A DNA stretch of 57,717 nucleotides from Draconibacterium aestuarii (GCA_026671195.1 JAPOHD010000030.1:1-57717), one strand, 5' to 3'. Shown: positions 8,104-17,840, counted from the stretch's first letter. Program-made: numbers and translations. The notes: generated by a model not told the origin, from the letters alone.

Positions 8104-9296
8104 GATTGTAAGTCAACGGTTACTTCATATTTTTGGTCCGAAGCATTTACCAGCAAAGGACTGCTCTCTTCAAAACGATCAGCTTTTGCCCTGAACAACA
8201 GTTCACCGTTTTCAAATACAACTCTCGAAAAATCGTTGTCTTTAAAAAACTGCCATTGTAATCCCAGTTTGTTTGTATCAAAGTCATCTGAAAGACCGCT
8301 GCCATCTTCTGATGGTTTACCGGCGGGTACAGCCAATTTATCAAAGCTTTTCACCCCCTCAGGCACGCGAAACCAATTGTCTTCAGTCCATTCAATTGGA
8401 ACCATCAGAGTTTGCCTGCCCAGCGTATGAAAATATTTTTCGTAGCCATGGTACATCATCCACCAATTTCCTTCCACATCATCCACCAGTGTTCCGTGCC
8501 CCTGACTCCACCAACGTTCACTTCTGTTTTCGGTATGAATAATCGGATTGTATGGCGAATTTTCGAAAGGCCCGTAAGGAGACGTAGCACGGCCTGTAAC
8601 AACCATATGCGATGTGGCCGGCCCTGCAGTTCCACCTTCGGCAACAATAATATGGTAAAAACCATCTTTTACCGTCGATTTTGGCGATTCAAGGCAAAAA
8701 CATTCGGTGCTCCATTCTTTGGGGAACTCCCATCCTGCATAATTTAAAACCGGCTCTCCAATTGTTGAAAGTCCGTCGGCAGCCAGTTTTACCACATAAC
8801 CTTTTGAGAGGTATAAATAGCGTTGGCCACTTTCGTCAACAACATGTCCCGGATCAATAAACCCGGGCAATTTTAAATCATGCGGCGACGACCAAGGTCC
8901 GGCGGGAGAATCGGCAGTAACCACCCAGTTTGTGCCGCCAGCCGGAAAATAAATATAAAATTTATTGTTGTGCTTAATCAAATCAGGCGCCCACACCGAC
9001 CCCACATATTCGTTTAATGCATGCGAAATACGTGTCCAGTGGATCAGATCGGTGGAATGCCAAACCAACAAGCCCGGGTAATATTCAAACGATGAATGTG
9101 TCAGGTAAAAATCTTCCCCATCGCGCAGCACTGACGGATCGGGATAGTCTCCACCCAGCACAGGATTTTCAAAGCCGGATTCTGACTTATTTTTAACATC
9201 GAAATTTGCTGTTGGAGCACAAGACATTACATTAAATCCCAGGATAATAAGTAGTAAAAAACTGTTTTTTAAGCTCTTCATTTTTTTCTGAATCAT
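8091..9296 (-). CDS. GH43 lipoprotein, catalytic propeller (frameshifted at its C-terminus)
   Basis: I start it at ATG 9296, where AAAGAAAG lies 8 bases upstream; ATG 9281 is an alternative, and TTG 9344 overlaps the previous gene. A lipobox (LGFNVMSC) indicates a membrane-anchored protein. The five-bladed GH43 propeller shows the base in DYPDPSVLRDG, the pKa-modulating Asp in FIDPGHVV and the general acid Glu in LESPKSTVKDGFYHIIVAEG. Blade motifs HSTDLIHWTRI and VWAPDLIKHNNKFYIYF are also present. GH43 enzymes of this build are arabinofuranosidases, xylosidases or galactosidases; pectin context favours arabinan or xylogalacturonan side chains. The C-terminal sandwich continues in another frame at 7759-8103, so the propeller is complete but the protein is truncated. 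Confidence 0.85.
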   Translation of the reverse strand: MIQKKMKSLKNSFLLLIILGFNVMSCAPTANFDVKNKSESGFENPVLGGDYPDPSVLRDGEDFYLTHSSFEYYPGLLVWHSTDLIHWTRISHALNEYVGSVWAPDLIKHNNKFYIYFPAGGTNWVVTADSPAGPWSSPHDLKLPGFIDPGHVVDESGQRYLYLSKGYVVKLAADGLSTIGEPVLNYAGWEFPKEWSTECFCLESPKSTVKDGFYHIIVAEGGTAGPATSHMVVTGRATSPYGPFENSPYNPIIHTENRSERWWSQGHGTLVDDVEGNWWMMYHGYEKYFHTLGRQTLMVPIEWTEDNWFRVPEGVKSFDKLAVPAGKPSEDGSGLSDDFDTNKLGLQWQFFKDNDFSRVVFENGELLFRAKADRFEESSPLLVNASDQKYEVTVDLQSTRM

Positions 9297-9333
9297 AATT
9301 GGCACTTTCTTTTTGAAATTGTTTATCGACTTG

Positions 9334-11343
9334 CTAATCCACAAAACGGATTCGGTTTTTACCGGCTATTTGAACCAAATCTTTTAAATCGTAATATTTT
9401 AATACACCATACAAAACCTGGCTGTACACATTGTGTTGCATCGGATTTTCAAGAAACTCGAAGTACGATTTTACAGCACCTGAGATTTCTGTTTTTGAAA
9501 TTCTGGGATCGAGGAAAGCCGCATGAACAGCCACTGAACCATAGGCTCCGTTGGCTTTTAGGATGACTTCTTTGTTTTTTGTCACCTCGCTGTTTTCAAT
9601 AAAATCGAGCAACGAAAAAACATCGATTACACGTTGTCCCACTATTGGTTTCCCAATGTGCATGCTTATCATGGCATTTCTGTACTCACGATTCCAGTAT
9701 TTGGTATCGTTTAAACCCGACGGATCGGCAGTTTCCCCAAATCCGCGTAGATCAGCCACCAGTAAAATCTGATTCTGATTGATGTATGAATCGATCGTAT
9801 TTTGATCTTCCAAAAAATTGTTTTTACCGCCTTCATTTAAAATGAGTACAACCTGGCTGTTTGAATTCACATTTTCAGGAACCAGCAAAACGCATGGTAC
9901 CGGCATTTGGCCCAATCGTGTAATCTGATACTTGTGGATTTCGTAATTTCTGCTGTTACCAAAACCTGTAGGTTCGCTTGATATTTTAGATTTTTGAACA
10001 GAGATTCCCAGCAATTCAATCACTTTTGCCTCAATTACTGCCCGATCCTGATTTAAAAATGCCGCGCGTTGTTTCTCGTATTTCTTTGCCAGGTTTAAAT
10101 GGTATTCCGGAAATGAAATTTTATCGCGAATTGCCGTATTTACTTGCCCGGTTTCGGTGCATTGTAAAGCCTCAGCCGGTATGCTCACAGTGTTTTTTTC
10201 AACAACAGGAGTGCTATCATTGTACATCCACTGGCGAAACCAGCTTGCCAGCGCTTCTCTTTTGGGTTTAGGCATTCCATGACCGCCTTCAATTGAAAAT
10301 AACTTTACTTTTTCGGGACTTCCAAAAGCAGTGTATGTTTTTTCCAGCTCGGCAAATGCTTGCGTAGCTCCCCAATAATCAACAAAATCGTATCGACCTG
10401 ACATAATTAAAACCGGTCGCGGAGCCATCATCAAAACAAAATCGGCAATTTCCAGTTGTTCACGTCCTTCGTAAGGTACATGCTGGCAACCATCCGAAGG
10501 GTCATACATTTCCAAAACCCGCTCGCGCTGCGAAAAGTAGCTACACACCGACGCCACTTTAATCCGATCGTCGAGCCCCATTAAATAGGATGTTTGTGTG
10601 CCGCCTCCTGAACTTCCAAATACACCGATCCTATCGGCATCAATGTCCGAATGGGTCACCAAATAATCGATAGCACGATGGTTATCCCAATATTCAGCGG
10701 CAGCCACACTTGTTCCAACAAGGTTGGCGCCTGCATTCAACAAAGTATGTCCGGTTGTTGATCCACGTGTCATCGATTTACTGTTTTCGTCAACAAACTG
10801 AACGCGTTCTCCCTGCCCTACCGGATCGACTACCAAAACGGCAATTTGATTCTGTACCAGCAAAAGGGCAGCACGCGGGGCAGGTATTTTCCCTCCCATA
10901 CCGTGCCCACACAATTCAACTGCCACAGGAAATGGTCCGTTACCATCAGGAATGTACAAATTCGCTGTAACATATCTTTTAGGAATACTTTCAAACACTA
11001 TTTTTTCTATGCGAAAACCATTCTGCTGCGAAACGCCCAAAACCTGAGCGTTTAAATCCTCTTTTTCAGGAAATTCGCCCAGTATATTTTTGTATTTCAG
11101 AATACAATTATCACGGTACTCCAACATGCTTTGTTCCGATTTAAAAGCCTCTTCAATCGTGGTTTTCCGATCGGCATATTGTTGATGAACATCACGCATT
11201 AAATAATTAAAATAGGCCGTATTCATTTTCCACGGCAGCGCATTAAAATTCGATTGTGCATTAGCATTTGCGACTACCCCAAGTGAAATAATCAGAATCC
11301 AAACCAAACGGTATTTTGTCATCACATTTTCTATTGGTTTCAT
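9334..11343 (-). CDS. Secreted double alpha/beta-hydrolase esterase, second domain degenerate
   Basis: The 669-residue product has a signal peptide (VVANANAQ, residue 30). Its first alpha/beta-hydrolase domain (~100-375) is complete: CGHGMGG loop at 145-151, nucleophile Ser245 in FGSSGGGTQ, Asp319 in SGRYDF and His355 in EGGHG. This resembles acetyl-xylan-esterase-like (AXE1/Abhydrolase_7) PUL enzymes. Residues ~455-669 look like a second copy, with LLVADLRGFGET and VFSLLDFIE. Its nucleophile elbow reads KANGAYG, with no serine, and the protein ends at RIRFVD, short of the usual C-terminal His. The second domain is probably structural. The role is likely deacetylation of pectin in the periplasm. 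It overlaps only the non-preferred TTG start of GH43. Confidence 0.75.
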   Translation of the reverse strand: MKPIENVMTKYRLVWILIISLGVVANANAQSNFNALPWKMNTAYFNYLMRDVHQQYADRKTTIEEAFKSEQSMLEYRDNCILKYKNILGEFPEKEDLNAQVLGVSQQNGFRIEKIVFESIPKRYVTANLYIPDGNGPFPVAVELCGHGMGGKIPAPRAALLLVQNQIAVLVVDPVGQGERVQFVDENSKSMTRGSTTGHTLLNAGANLVGTSVAAAEYWDNHRAIDYLVTHSDIDADRIGVFGSSGGGTQTSYLMGLDDRIKVASVCSYFSQRERVLEMYDPSDGCQHVPYEGREQLEIADFVLMMAPRPVLIMSGRYDFVDYWGATQAFAELEKTYTAFGSPEKVKLFSIEGGHGMPKPKREALASWFRQWMYNDSTPVVEKNTVSIPAEALQCTETGQVNTAIRDKISFPEYHLNLAKKYEKQRAAFLNQDRAVIEAKVIELLGISVQKSKISSEPTGFGNSRNYEIHKYQITRLGQMPVPCVLLVPENVNSNSQVVLILNEGGKNNFLEDQNTIDSYINQNQILLVADLRGFGETADPSGLNDTKYWNREYRNAMISMHIGKPIVGQRVIDVFSLLDFIENSEVTKNKEVILKANGAYGSVAVHAAFLDPRISKTEISGAVKSYFEFLENPMQHNVYSQVLYGVLKYYDLKDLVQIAGKNRIRFVD

Positions 11344-11371
11344 ATTTTTAGGATTTAGTTGTATTACTGCT

Positions 11372-14300
11372 CTACTTCAGAAACAACCAGAGTACTGCAG
11401 CTTTTTCAGATTCGTTTTTAATATTGGTCACCTGCCCACCTTTTACCGGCTCATTCAAATAGTTTAATGCACCTGTTTCCGGGTTAATCCAGGCCTGTTG
11501 ATAGTTTACCTTGTCGTTTGAAAGATCGATTGTAATTTCCTTTGAAGTTGAAAAAACAATGTATCCAAGTCCGGTTTTGCCAAGAGTCCACTGCTGCTTA
11601 TTTGTATTTTCTGAAGCAATAACTTTCATTTCAGGAATGGCATTCGCAAATTTCTCGTTTGCAATAGTTGGAATTGTAGCAAAAGAACCACCTGCCATAA
11701 AAACAGCCCAGTTTGAAAATGGTGCACCACGACGCGAATAAACCATTGCCTTTTCCGGAAATTCACGTTTAAACTCAGCTACTGCACGGTAAATCTGCTC
11801 AAACGATGTTTCCCCAACATCAACGATTCTGGCATACTGTCTACCCGCCAGACTTTGTCCGCCAACAGGTGCATACAAACTTCCATCTTTACGATACTGC
11901 CACTGAATTACGTCTACTACATCCACAATTTTTGATCGTTGGGGATCAGCCAAAATTGAATCCTGCACATCTTTGGTGCCCGGAAGCATCACCAGCACAT
12001 TCGTATTATTCTCCTTTTCCCACTCCGCAATTACATCCAACCAGAATTCGGCAAAATGCAGTGGTCCGGTATATTCCATTCCCAAATGATGAATGATATT
12101 TGTGTTGTCTTTAAACTCATCGAGGCTTTTACGTATGTATTGTTCGTGGTATTTTCGTCGAACCGGATTGGTAATGTAATAAAATTCGCTGGCCATGTAC
12201 ACGCGTTTATCTCCGGCATAAGGTGTATTTTCAGCAAATCCCAAATTGTTGATATTATTTGCCGAACGCCATGGATAATCGACCCAGTGTGCACCTTCTT
12301 CAATAATGTTGTGTTGTAAATAATGCTCCTGAACAAAGGCCAGCCCGTTTTGATCGGCCAAATTAGCGAACTCTTTCAAACGTAACCAATACCATGTATT
12401 CCACTTATTCAGGTCGTATTTACTTAAACGATCGAACGCTTCACCCGCGCCACTACGACTGAAAGGCTGCTCAAAAAATGGTGTCCAAACATCGGCATCA
12501 GCTCTTCGTGTGCGCGCATGGTCATCGCGACGACGCTCGTACCACAAACTCGGATAGTGTTTCATAACTACAGAGCCTTCTTTTTTCATATCGGCAACCA
12601 GCGTATCCAGGTTATCCGTTAGTCCGCGCCCAGTTCGCCCGGGCACAAATCGTGTTAAGTTGCGAATGGCTTGATCGACATAACTTTTCCGCGTTGATCC
12701 TCGCCACAAAGAAGTTCTGCTGCTTTTTCCGATAGCCACTTTATTATCGATCGCCAGCCAGCCATTTTTTAATGTCAAAGGAAGAAGCGAAATGTTTTCC
12801 TTTTCAGGAACTTTTAAATCAATTTCATCCCAATTTTTTGCTGAAGATATATCATTCTCAATCGGATATTCTTTTATCATTTGATCGATCCACTGATCCA
12901 TTGTAACATCGGGAGTTTTTGACCGCTCGCTGTAATGTGCTGTCATTTCGGCAATCGGCGCTGTTGTTTCAGAGCTTGGATAGACATATATTTTCTCTTC
13001 TTCCTGCGACTTTTTGCCTGTGCGGGCTTCCAACTGAGCGAAATAAATACTTTCGGGTTTTACAAAGGTATGTTGCAACTCGTGATGCCCATTTCCATAA
13101 CCCTGGGCCCAACTTGCTATCGCCCAGTTTTGTGCTCCCGGAGGAGCCGGCAAATGAATTTGAGCGGCGCGGCACTGCCAGCAAAGCGAGTTTGCAGCAC
13201 TCCAGCCTCCACCCTGACCATCCACATCACGAAAACCAAAACTTATGTTTCCGCCATCAATGGTAACCTTATCAAATAAAACTCCCAACGACCATCCGCC
13301 GATTGATCCGCTAAAATGGTAAGGCATATACGAGTAACATTGAACAAATGCGTTTGGGCCCGGGGTGGTAAATCCAACAGAAAAGGCGTGGTAGGCGTAT
13401 TCGGCATAACAACGTTGAAACAAAACCTGCTGCCCCAATGAATGAAAAGCATATCGGCGGTGGTTTCCAATTTCACCAACCGGTTCAAGCCATTTACAGT
13501 CTTCAACCGTAATCCGCTGCGCTGTTTCCCAAATTGCAACCGCCGAACTTACAAAGTTTCTGGCTGTAATGCGGCGCACCCACGAATCGCTGACATTCTC
13601 CATTGTAATTGCCATCCAGCGATGATTTTCGTCTTTTCGGTTACCGGAATCAAAACTTGAAACACACTGCAAATTTTCAATACCAACGTTATTGATTCTT
13701 CCTTCCCAGGCATACTTTGCAACGCTTGCACCGCCAAATTCAGGATCAATAGCATTTGTAAGCGGCACATCCAATGTTATCGAGCTGTCGGTAATGGCCA
13801 CAACCTTTCGGTCCCAGTTAAAATCAAAATCACCGGCCTCCCATTTGGTAAGTGTGTAATCTACATAAATTCCTATTTTATCGGCACCAATCGATTCAAT
13901 CCATTCTTGTGTTGAAGGACGGTTAACGACCACATTATCGCCCACCTGAAACGAATGACCTTTTTCAAATGTAAGTGTTGTGGTATTTACCGGAAAATAG
14001 GTTGAACTGAGCTTCTGAAAGTTTTCCAACACTCTGTTATTATCGCCCTTCACCTGAATTAAAGTTTCACGATCAACACCGGTCGCATGCAAGATTGTTC
14101 CATTCTCGCCCGCTCCGCTTCCTCTTAAAACCACTCCCGAAGTTTGAATCAACAAACTACCGGAAATATTATAAGTTCCCGGTTCCAGAAGAACTGTTCC
14201 TCTGAAACCATCGCTGTTCAACGGAAGTTTGGAAACATAATTAATGGCTGCCTGAATTTTTTGAGTAGCATCGCCTTCCGCAACAGGAACAATGATTTTA

Positions 14301-14512
14301 ACCGAAACATTTGGAATACCGACATTGGAGGCCTGGAAACCACAATACGAGAAGTCCGGAACACGATCACCATTTTCATCCAGTTTATAGATTAAGTGCC
14401 CCTCTTCAGTAATGTGAATGGGAGAATCTTTTGTGGTTTTAAAATGCGCAATCAAGCGGACTGACGCAAAAACAAAAACCAGAATTCCCAAAAAAACAAT
14501 TTTTTGTTTCAT
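11372..14512 (-). CDS. Giant beta-helix/TIM-barrel protein, copy A, function unassigned
   Basis: The 1046-residue product is membrane-targeted by an N-terminal hydrophobic segment. Residues ~70-500 form a right-handed beta-helix of the pectate-lyase superfamily (LNSDGFRGTVLLEPGTYNI, then SGVVLRGSGAG). Residues ~600-950 look like a glycosidase TIM barrel with WYERRRDDHAR, FVQEHYLQHNIIEEGAHW and GMEYTGPLHF (Glu813). Residues ~960-1046 form a sandwich containing AWINPETGALNYL, similar to the C-terminal domain of DUF4038/GH140 proteins. It is a full-length paralogue of 38841-41984. At the strand-7 position that carries Glu929 in copy B, copy A has Arg927 (YSRRG), so the barrel chemistry may differ. 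I recognise no family with proven activity; a combined lyase or epimerase plus glycosidase is possible. Confidence 0.7.
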   Translation of the reverse strand: MKQKIVFLGILVFVFASVRLIAHFKTTKDSPIHITEEGHLIYKLDENGDRVPDFSYCGFQASNVGIPNVSVKIIVPVAEGDATQKIQAAINYVSKLPLNSDGFRGTVLLEPGTYNISGSLLIQTSGVVLRGSGAGENGTILHATGVDRETLIQVKGDNNRVLENFQKLSSTYFPVNTTTLTFEKGHSFQVGDNVVVNRPSTQEWIESIGADKIGIYVDYTLTKWEAGDFDFNWDRKVVAITDSSITLDVPLTNAIDPEFGGASVAKYAWEGRINNVGIENLQCVSSFDSGNRKDENHRWMAITMENVSDSWVRRITARNFVSSAVAIWETAQRITVEDCKWLEPVGEIGNHRRYAFHSLGQQVLFQRCYAEYAYHAFSVGFTTPGPNAFVQCYSYMPYHFSGSIGGWSLGVLFDKVTIDGGNISFGFRDVDGQGGGWSAANSLCWQCRAAQIHLPAPPGAQNWAIASWAQGYGNGHHELQHTFVKPESIYFAQLEARTGKKSQEEEKIYVYPSSETTAPIAEMTAHYSERSKTPDVTMDQWIDQMIKEYPIENDISSAKNWDEIDLKVPEKENISLLPLTLKNGWLAIDNKVAIGKSSRTSLWRGSTRKSYVDQAIRNLTRFVPGRTGRGLTDNLDTLVADMKKEGSVVMKHYPSLWYERRRDDHARTRRADADVWTPFFEQPFSRSGAGEAFDRLSKYDLNKWNTWYWLRLKEFANLADQNGLAFVQEHYLQHNIIEEGAHWVDYPWRSANNINNLGFAENTPYAGDKRVYMASEFYYITNPVRRKYHEQYIRKSLDEFKDNTNIIHHLGMEYTGPLHFAEFWLDVIAEWEKENNTNVLVMLPGTKDVQDSILADPQRSKIVDVVDVIQWQYRKDGSLYAPVGGQSLAGRQYARIVDVGETSFEQIYRAVAEFKREFPEKAMVYSRRGAPFSNWAVFMAGGSFATIPTIANEKFANAIPEMKVIASENTNKQQWTLGKTGLGYIVFSTSKEITIDLSNDKVNYQQAWINPETGALNYLNEPVKGGQVTNIKNESEKAAVLWLFLK

Positions 14513-14661
14513 TCTTAGTCGATTTTGAATGTTACTACTAATTCTGAATAATCTCTATTCATTGTCCTTACTTTTGTAAAATTTTCTTCGTCTCCCTGTT
14601 CGTCAGCTTACGAATTCTGGATCAGTTATTCAATCAACTTATTATCAAGTCATTTAAGATA

Positions 14662-14676
14662 CTGAAACGAGTTCAG
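14662..14676. repeat. Short imperfect palindrome in the 203-bp intergenic gap
   Basis: The gap 14513-14715 carries CTGAAACGAGTTCAG, an inverted repeat with arms CTGAA/TTCAG, followed by CATGACGTCCTGA. Sequences of this type (a CTGAAnnnnnTTCAG core followed by ATGAC) resemble short dispersed intergenic repeats I know from Bacteroidota genomes. It may be a decayed copy. No gene or clear terminator is present in the gap. Confidence 0.35.
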
Positions 14677-14715
14677 CATGACGTCCTGATTAATGATTCG
14701 AAACGAACCAGATAA

Positions 14716-16332
14716 TCATTTTGTCTGTTTATTCGAAATGGAATTCAGATAATTGATCAGCATTTTCATGTTTCGGATATAAGTACCGGTTGAAATGTAT
14801 TCCTGATCGGTTTCATCGCGGTATGGCGAAGTATCTGTTTCATCGCCCACGCGGGTTGATGCAAATTCTTTTGTTAATTCCTGTTTTTCGCCATCGCCAA
14901 TGTAGGGGTGGCTAATCATAGCATGTTTACTCAACCACCTGTTTTGCTGATCTAGTTCTGAAATAATTTGTTGAACCATTTCGTCACTTGCCTGAAACGG
15001 AAAGTTGTAGCGGTTTAAATCATAAAAGGTTTGAGGCGTTCCTTTTTCTTCAAATTTGCCTGGTTTTAAAGGAGAATCTTTTGTTGCCTCATCAATCGAC
15101 ATGGCAGCTAATTTGGCATATTCATCTTTTAACTCTTGCAGCTGCACGGTACATTTTCCGTAATAATGCGACAAAAGCTGAGTATCATTTTCATCAATAA
15201 AATAAAAGCCGTATTTTGAATTTGATCCCTGTCGGTGCACATAAATAGCTTTGTTGGTTGCCGGATCGACAAAGGTTGGGTGTGTGCGGCCTCTTTCCTG
15301 TTTATCTTCCGGAAGTTCGGTTTCTTCCAACCATTTAATGGCACTTGGAACACGAACTAAAAAGCGTCGGTCGCCGGTGTACTGGTAAAATTTAAGTAAT
15401 AACATGGCATTTTCGCAGGTTGTGCTGGGTAAAAATGCTGCAGGTTCGTAGGTTCTTGCACCTGCAGTTTCCATGTCTAAATTCAGCTGTTGCCCCCATG
15501 CACCGCATCCGTCCATCGAAAACAGGTAAAAATCCATTCCCCGACGTATCGGATCAAGAAAACGTTCTTCGCCAAGTGTGAGATAACATTGAATGAGGAA
15601 ATGAATGTTTTCCCAAATTACATCGTCATTAAAGGTGTAAAAAGAAGTATAATCCGGATGTCCCTGTTTGTTAAAATCATATCGTAAAGGAAAACGTTGT
15701 GGCCATCCCCCCATCGGATACTGGCTTTTTAAAACAAAATTAATGGCTTTGTCGAGAGCCGGTTTAAATTTCGGATCGAACTTTTCGAGGTACATTCTTA
15801 ACAGAAAACGAGCCGCATCGGAAGTAATGTCGTCGTCGAAAGTACTATTGCCGTAATAATGCTGGAATTCTTCCAACCGCCAGCCATTTTTCCCGATTGT
15901 ATTGTACCAGTGTTTCATGGATTTATCGCCGGCAAAATCAACCATGTAATTCCATCCGCCTTCGTTACTTTGTCCCCATATTACTGCCGCTGCCGCTTTT
16001 TCGGCCGACTGGTAATAATATTCATCCCCGGTTAAACGGTAAGCATCTAAAAATAAATGGCCCATACTAATCGTTCCGGGATGCTGCAGCCAGATCATGG
16101 TTTTGTAGGCTTCCATTTCGCCCCACTGCCTCGAAAAATCCGGCAGGTAATACCATACATATCCCCCGTTGTTACTCACCGTTTCAACCATAAATTTTGT
16201 GGCTTTCAACATGGTTGCCTCAATTTCGTTTTCAAGTTTTTCGGATTGAGCAGAAGCCATTACAGGCACAAACAATGCCCAAATAATTGAGAAAAGCAGA
16301 ATCTTAAGTTTTTGATTTTTTAGTTGTTTCAT
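14716..16332 (-). CDS. PL10-like pectate lyase, long form
   Basis: The 538-residue product has a signal peptide (ALFVPVMASAQ). It is an alpha-helical toroid enzyme. The N-terminal third has helical-hairpin repeats (GGYVWYYLPDFSRQWGE and SNEGGWNYM). The PL10 core follows: GNSTFDDDITSDAA (161-174), MGGWPQRFPL (207-216), YTFNDDVIWENI (232-243) and GARTYEPAAFLPSTTCENA (291-309), which holds the conserved Arg. The usual PL10 length is near 350-400, so the extra N-terminal helices and ~120 C-terminal residues are additions. It probably cleaves galacturonate-rich pectin by beta-elimination in the periplasm. It lies beside three GH28 genes and may be the lyase partner to their hydrolytic activity. 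Confidence 0.78.
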   Translation of the reverse strand: MKQLKNQKLKILLFSIIWALFVPVMASAQSEKLENEIEATMLKATKFMVETVSNNGGYVWYYLPDFSRQWGEMEAYKTMIWLQHPGTISMGHLFLDAYRLTGDEYYYQSAEKAAAAVIWGQSNEGGWNYMVDFAGDKSMKHWYNTIGKNGWRLEEFQHYYGNSTFDDDITSDAARFLLRMYLEKFDPKFKPALDKAINFVLKSQYPMGGWPQRFPLRYDFNKQGHPDYTSFYTFNDDVIWENIHFLIQCYLTLGEERFLDPIRRGMDFYLFSMDGCGAWGQQLNLDMETAGARTYEPAAFLPSTTCENAMLLLKFYQYTGDRRFLVRVPSAIKWLEETELPEDKQERGRTHPTFVDPATNKAIYVHRQGSNSKYGFYFIDENDTQLLSHYYGKCTVQLQELKDEYAKLAAMSIDEATKDSPLKPGKFEEKGTPQTFYDLNRYNFPFQASDEMVQQIISELDQQNRWLSKHAMISHPYIGDGEKQELTKEFASTRVGDETDTSPYRDETDQEYISTGTYIRNMKMLINYLNSISNKQTK

Positions 16333-16469
16333 TGGTCTTAGGTATTAATTGGTTTTAAATCATATTTGAGCGAATTCGCATAATTTGGCTGCTGGTGAGC
16401 TTGAAAATAAAGTCGCGCCAGTCAACTGTCATGTAATTTATATTTGAAGTGGTTTTTTGCATCATCTCA

Positions 16470-17819
16470 TTAATTCTGAATTGTGACTTGTTTGCCGTTT
16501 ACAACTACATTCGAAAAAGTCAAACCATCTATCAATCCCTCATCGTAAGCATCTTTTTCTGCTTTTATCGTTAAGTTTTCGAAAGTAAAATCCGATAAAC
16601 GATCATGCTCGGTAATGGCTATATCGAAAAATACATTGCAGTCCAAATCGATGTCTTTTAATGTAATATTTTCAGAATACGACAAAGGAACCTCTTCGCG
16701 CCCTTTTAAATCGAAAAACTGAGTCCAGGGTTTTACATAAATCATACTGTGTGCCTGTCCTTTAATATTTTCAACGGTAATGTATTCGTACTTTTGAGGT
16801 GTGTCAGGACGCATTTTTAACCACAAAAGACGTTTGGCCTCATCAACAGTACAATTTCGCATCAACACATTTTTATTATGAATGGATTCGCTGCCACAGG
16901 TTAATGCCGAATGACAAAAACCGAATTCGCAATCTTCGATAATTATATTTGTGTTTTCGCCATTGGTTGAATCTGTATCCGCCCACGGCCCTTTGCCGCC
17001 TTTTAAAGCTATGGCATCATCGTTTACTGACATGTAACATCCTTTTACCAACACATTGGAACAAACATCAATATCGATTGCATCGGTACTTGGTGCTTTT
17101 ACAGGCTGGTGTGGAGAAAAAATATGCAGATCAAGAATTTTAACATTGTTGCACTGGTAGTAATGACTTGTCCAGAAACCGGAATTGTGCAATTTTACGT
17201 CCTGTACCTGCACATTATCGCAATCCCAAACAAAAACCAAACGTGGCCTGGAAACTTCCAGATTGGTACATTTTGCATTTTCTTTTCTCCTTTGCCAAAA
17301 GGCTTCCCAGTAAGTCAGACCGTTTCCGTCAATTGTTCCTTTTCCTGAAATGGTAAAACCGTCAACACCATATGCATTTATTAATGCTGCAAAATAATCG
17401 AGGCTTTGACCTTCCATCCTTGACGGGATATTGGGATAATCACTAATACTTTCCGAACCTTTTAAAACAGCACCTTCAGCCAGATACAAATGTGTTTTTG
17501 GTTTAAAAAACAGTGCACCACTTTTAAACGTCCCCTTTGGAACCACAATAACGCCACCGCCCTCGTTACTTGCTCTATCAATAATTTTCTGTAGCACTTC
17601 GGTTTGCACCACCGTACTATCGTTTAAGATACCAAAATCTAAAATGTTGTATTGTGTGCCTAAATCGGATAATTGCACCTTTGTTGTATCCGAAAACCAC
17701 GCAGATATTTCAGTTCCATCCGGGAAAACATCTGCTTGTTTACCTGAGCTGCAACCCGTTAACACAATAGCCAGGTAAAAAACAACTGACAATAAACTGA
17801 ATTTATATTTCTGCTTCAT
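16470..17819 (-). CDS. GH28 polygalacturonase-family lipoprotein (first of three)
   Basis: The 449-residue product is a lipoprotein (VLTGCSSG, Cys23) with a right-handed beta-helix. GH28 catalytic signatures are recognisable but divergent: STDAIDID (Asp246), NDDAIALK (Asp267 and Asp268), CHSALTCGSES in place of the usual GHG motif (His303), and WLKMRP in place of RIK (Lys335, Arg337). GH28 inverting hydrolases cleave alpha-1,4-galacturonan or rhamnogalacturonan and related linkages. The divergent motifs suggest an exo-acting or side-linkage specificity. It is 21 bp from the next GH28 gene, and the three probably arose by tandem duplication followed by divergence. The likely location is the periplasmic face of a membrane. 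Confidence 0.85.
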   Translation of the reverse strand: MKQKYKFSLLSVVFYLAIVLTGCSSGKQADVFPDGTEISAWFSDTTKVQLSDLGTQYNILDFGILNDSTVVQTEVLQKIIDRASNEGGGVIVVPKGTFKSGALFFKPKTHLYLAEGAVLKGSESISDYPNIPSRMEGQSLDYFAALINAYGVDGFTISGKGTIDGNGLTYWEAFWQRRKENAKCTNLEVSRPRLVFVWDCDNVQVQDVKLHNSGFWTSHYYQCNNVKILDLHIFSPHQPVKAPSTDAIDIDVCSNVLVKGCYMSVNDDAIALKGGKGPWADTDSTNGENTNIIIEDCEFGFCHSALTCGSESIHNKNVLMRNCTVDEAKRLLWLKMRPDTPQKYEYITVENIKGQAHSMIYVKPWTQFFDLKGREEVPLSYSENITLKDIDLDCNVFFDIAITEHDRLSDFTFENLTIKAEKDAYDEGLIDGLTFSNVVVNGKQVTIQN

Positions 17820-17840
17820 TTTTTTTTGCTTTAATCGTGC

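Noticed and set aside
9297-9344. Extended TTG start for the GH43 gene
   Set aside because: It overlaps the stop of the upstream gene and lengthens a signal peptide that is already complete at ATG 9296.
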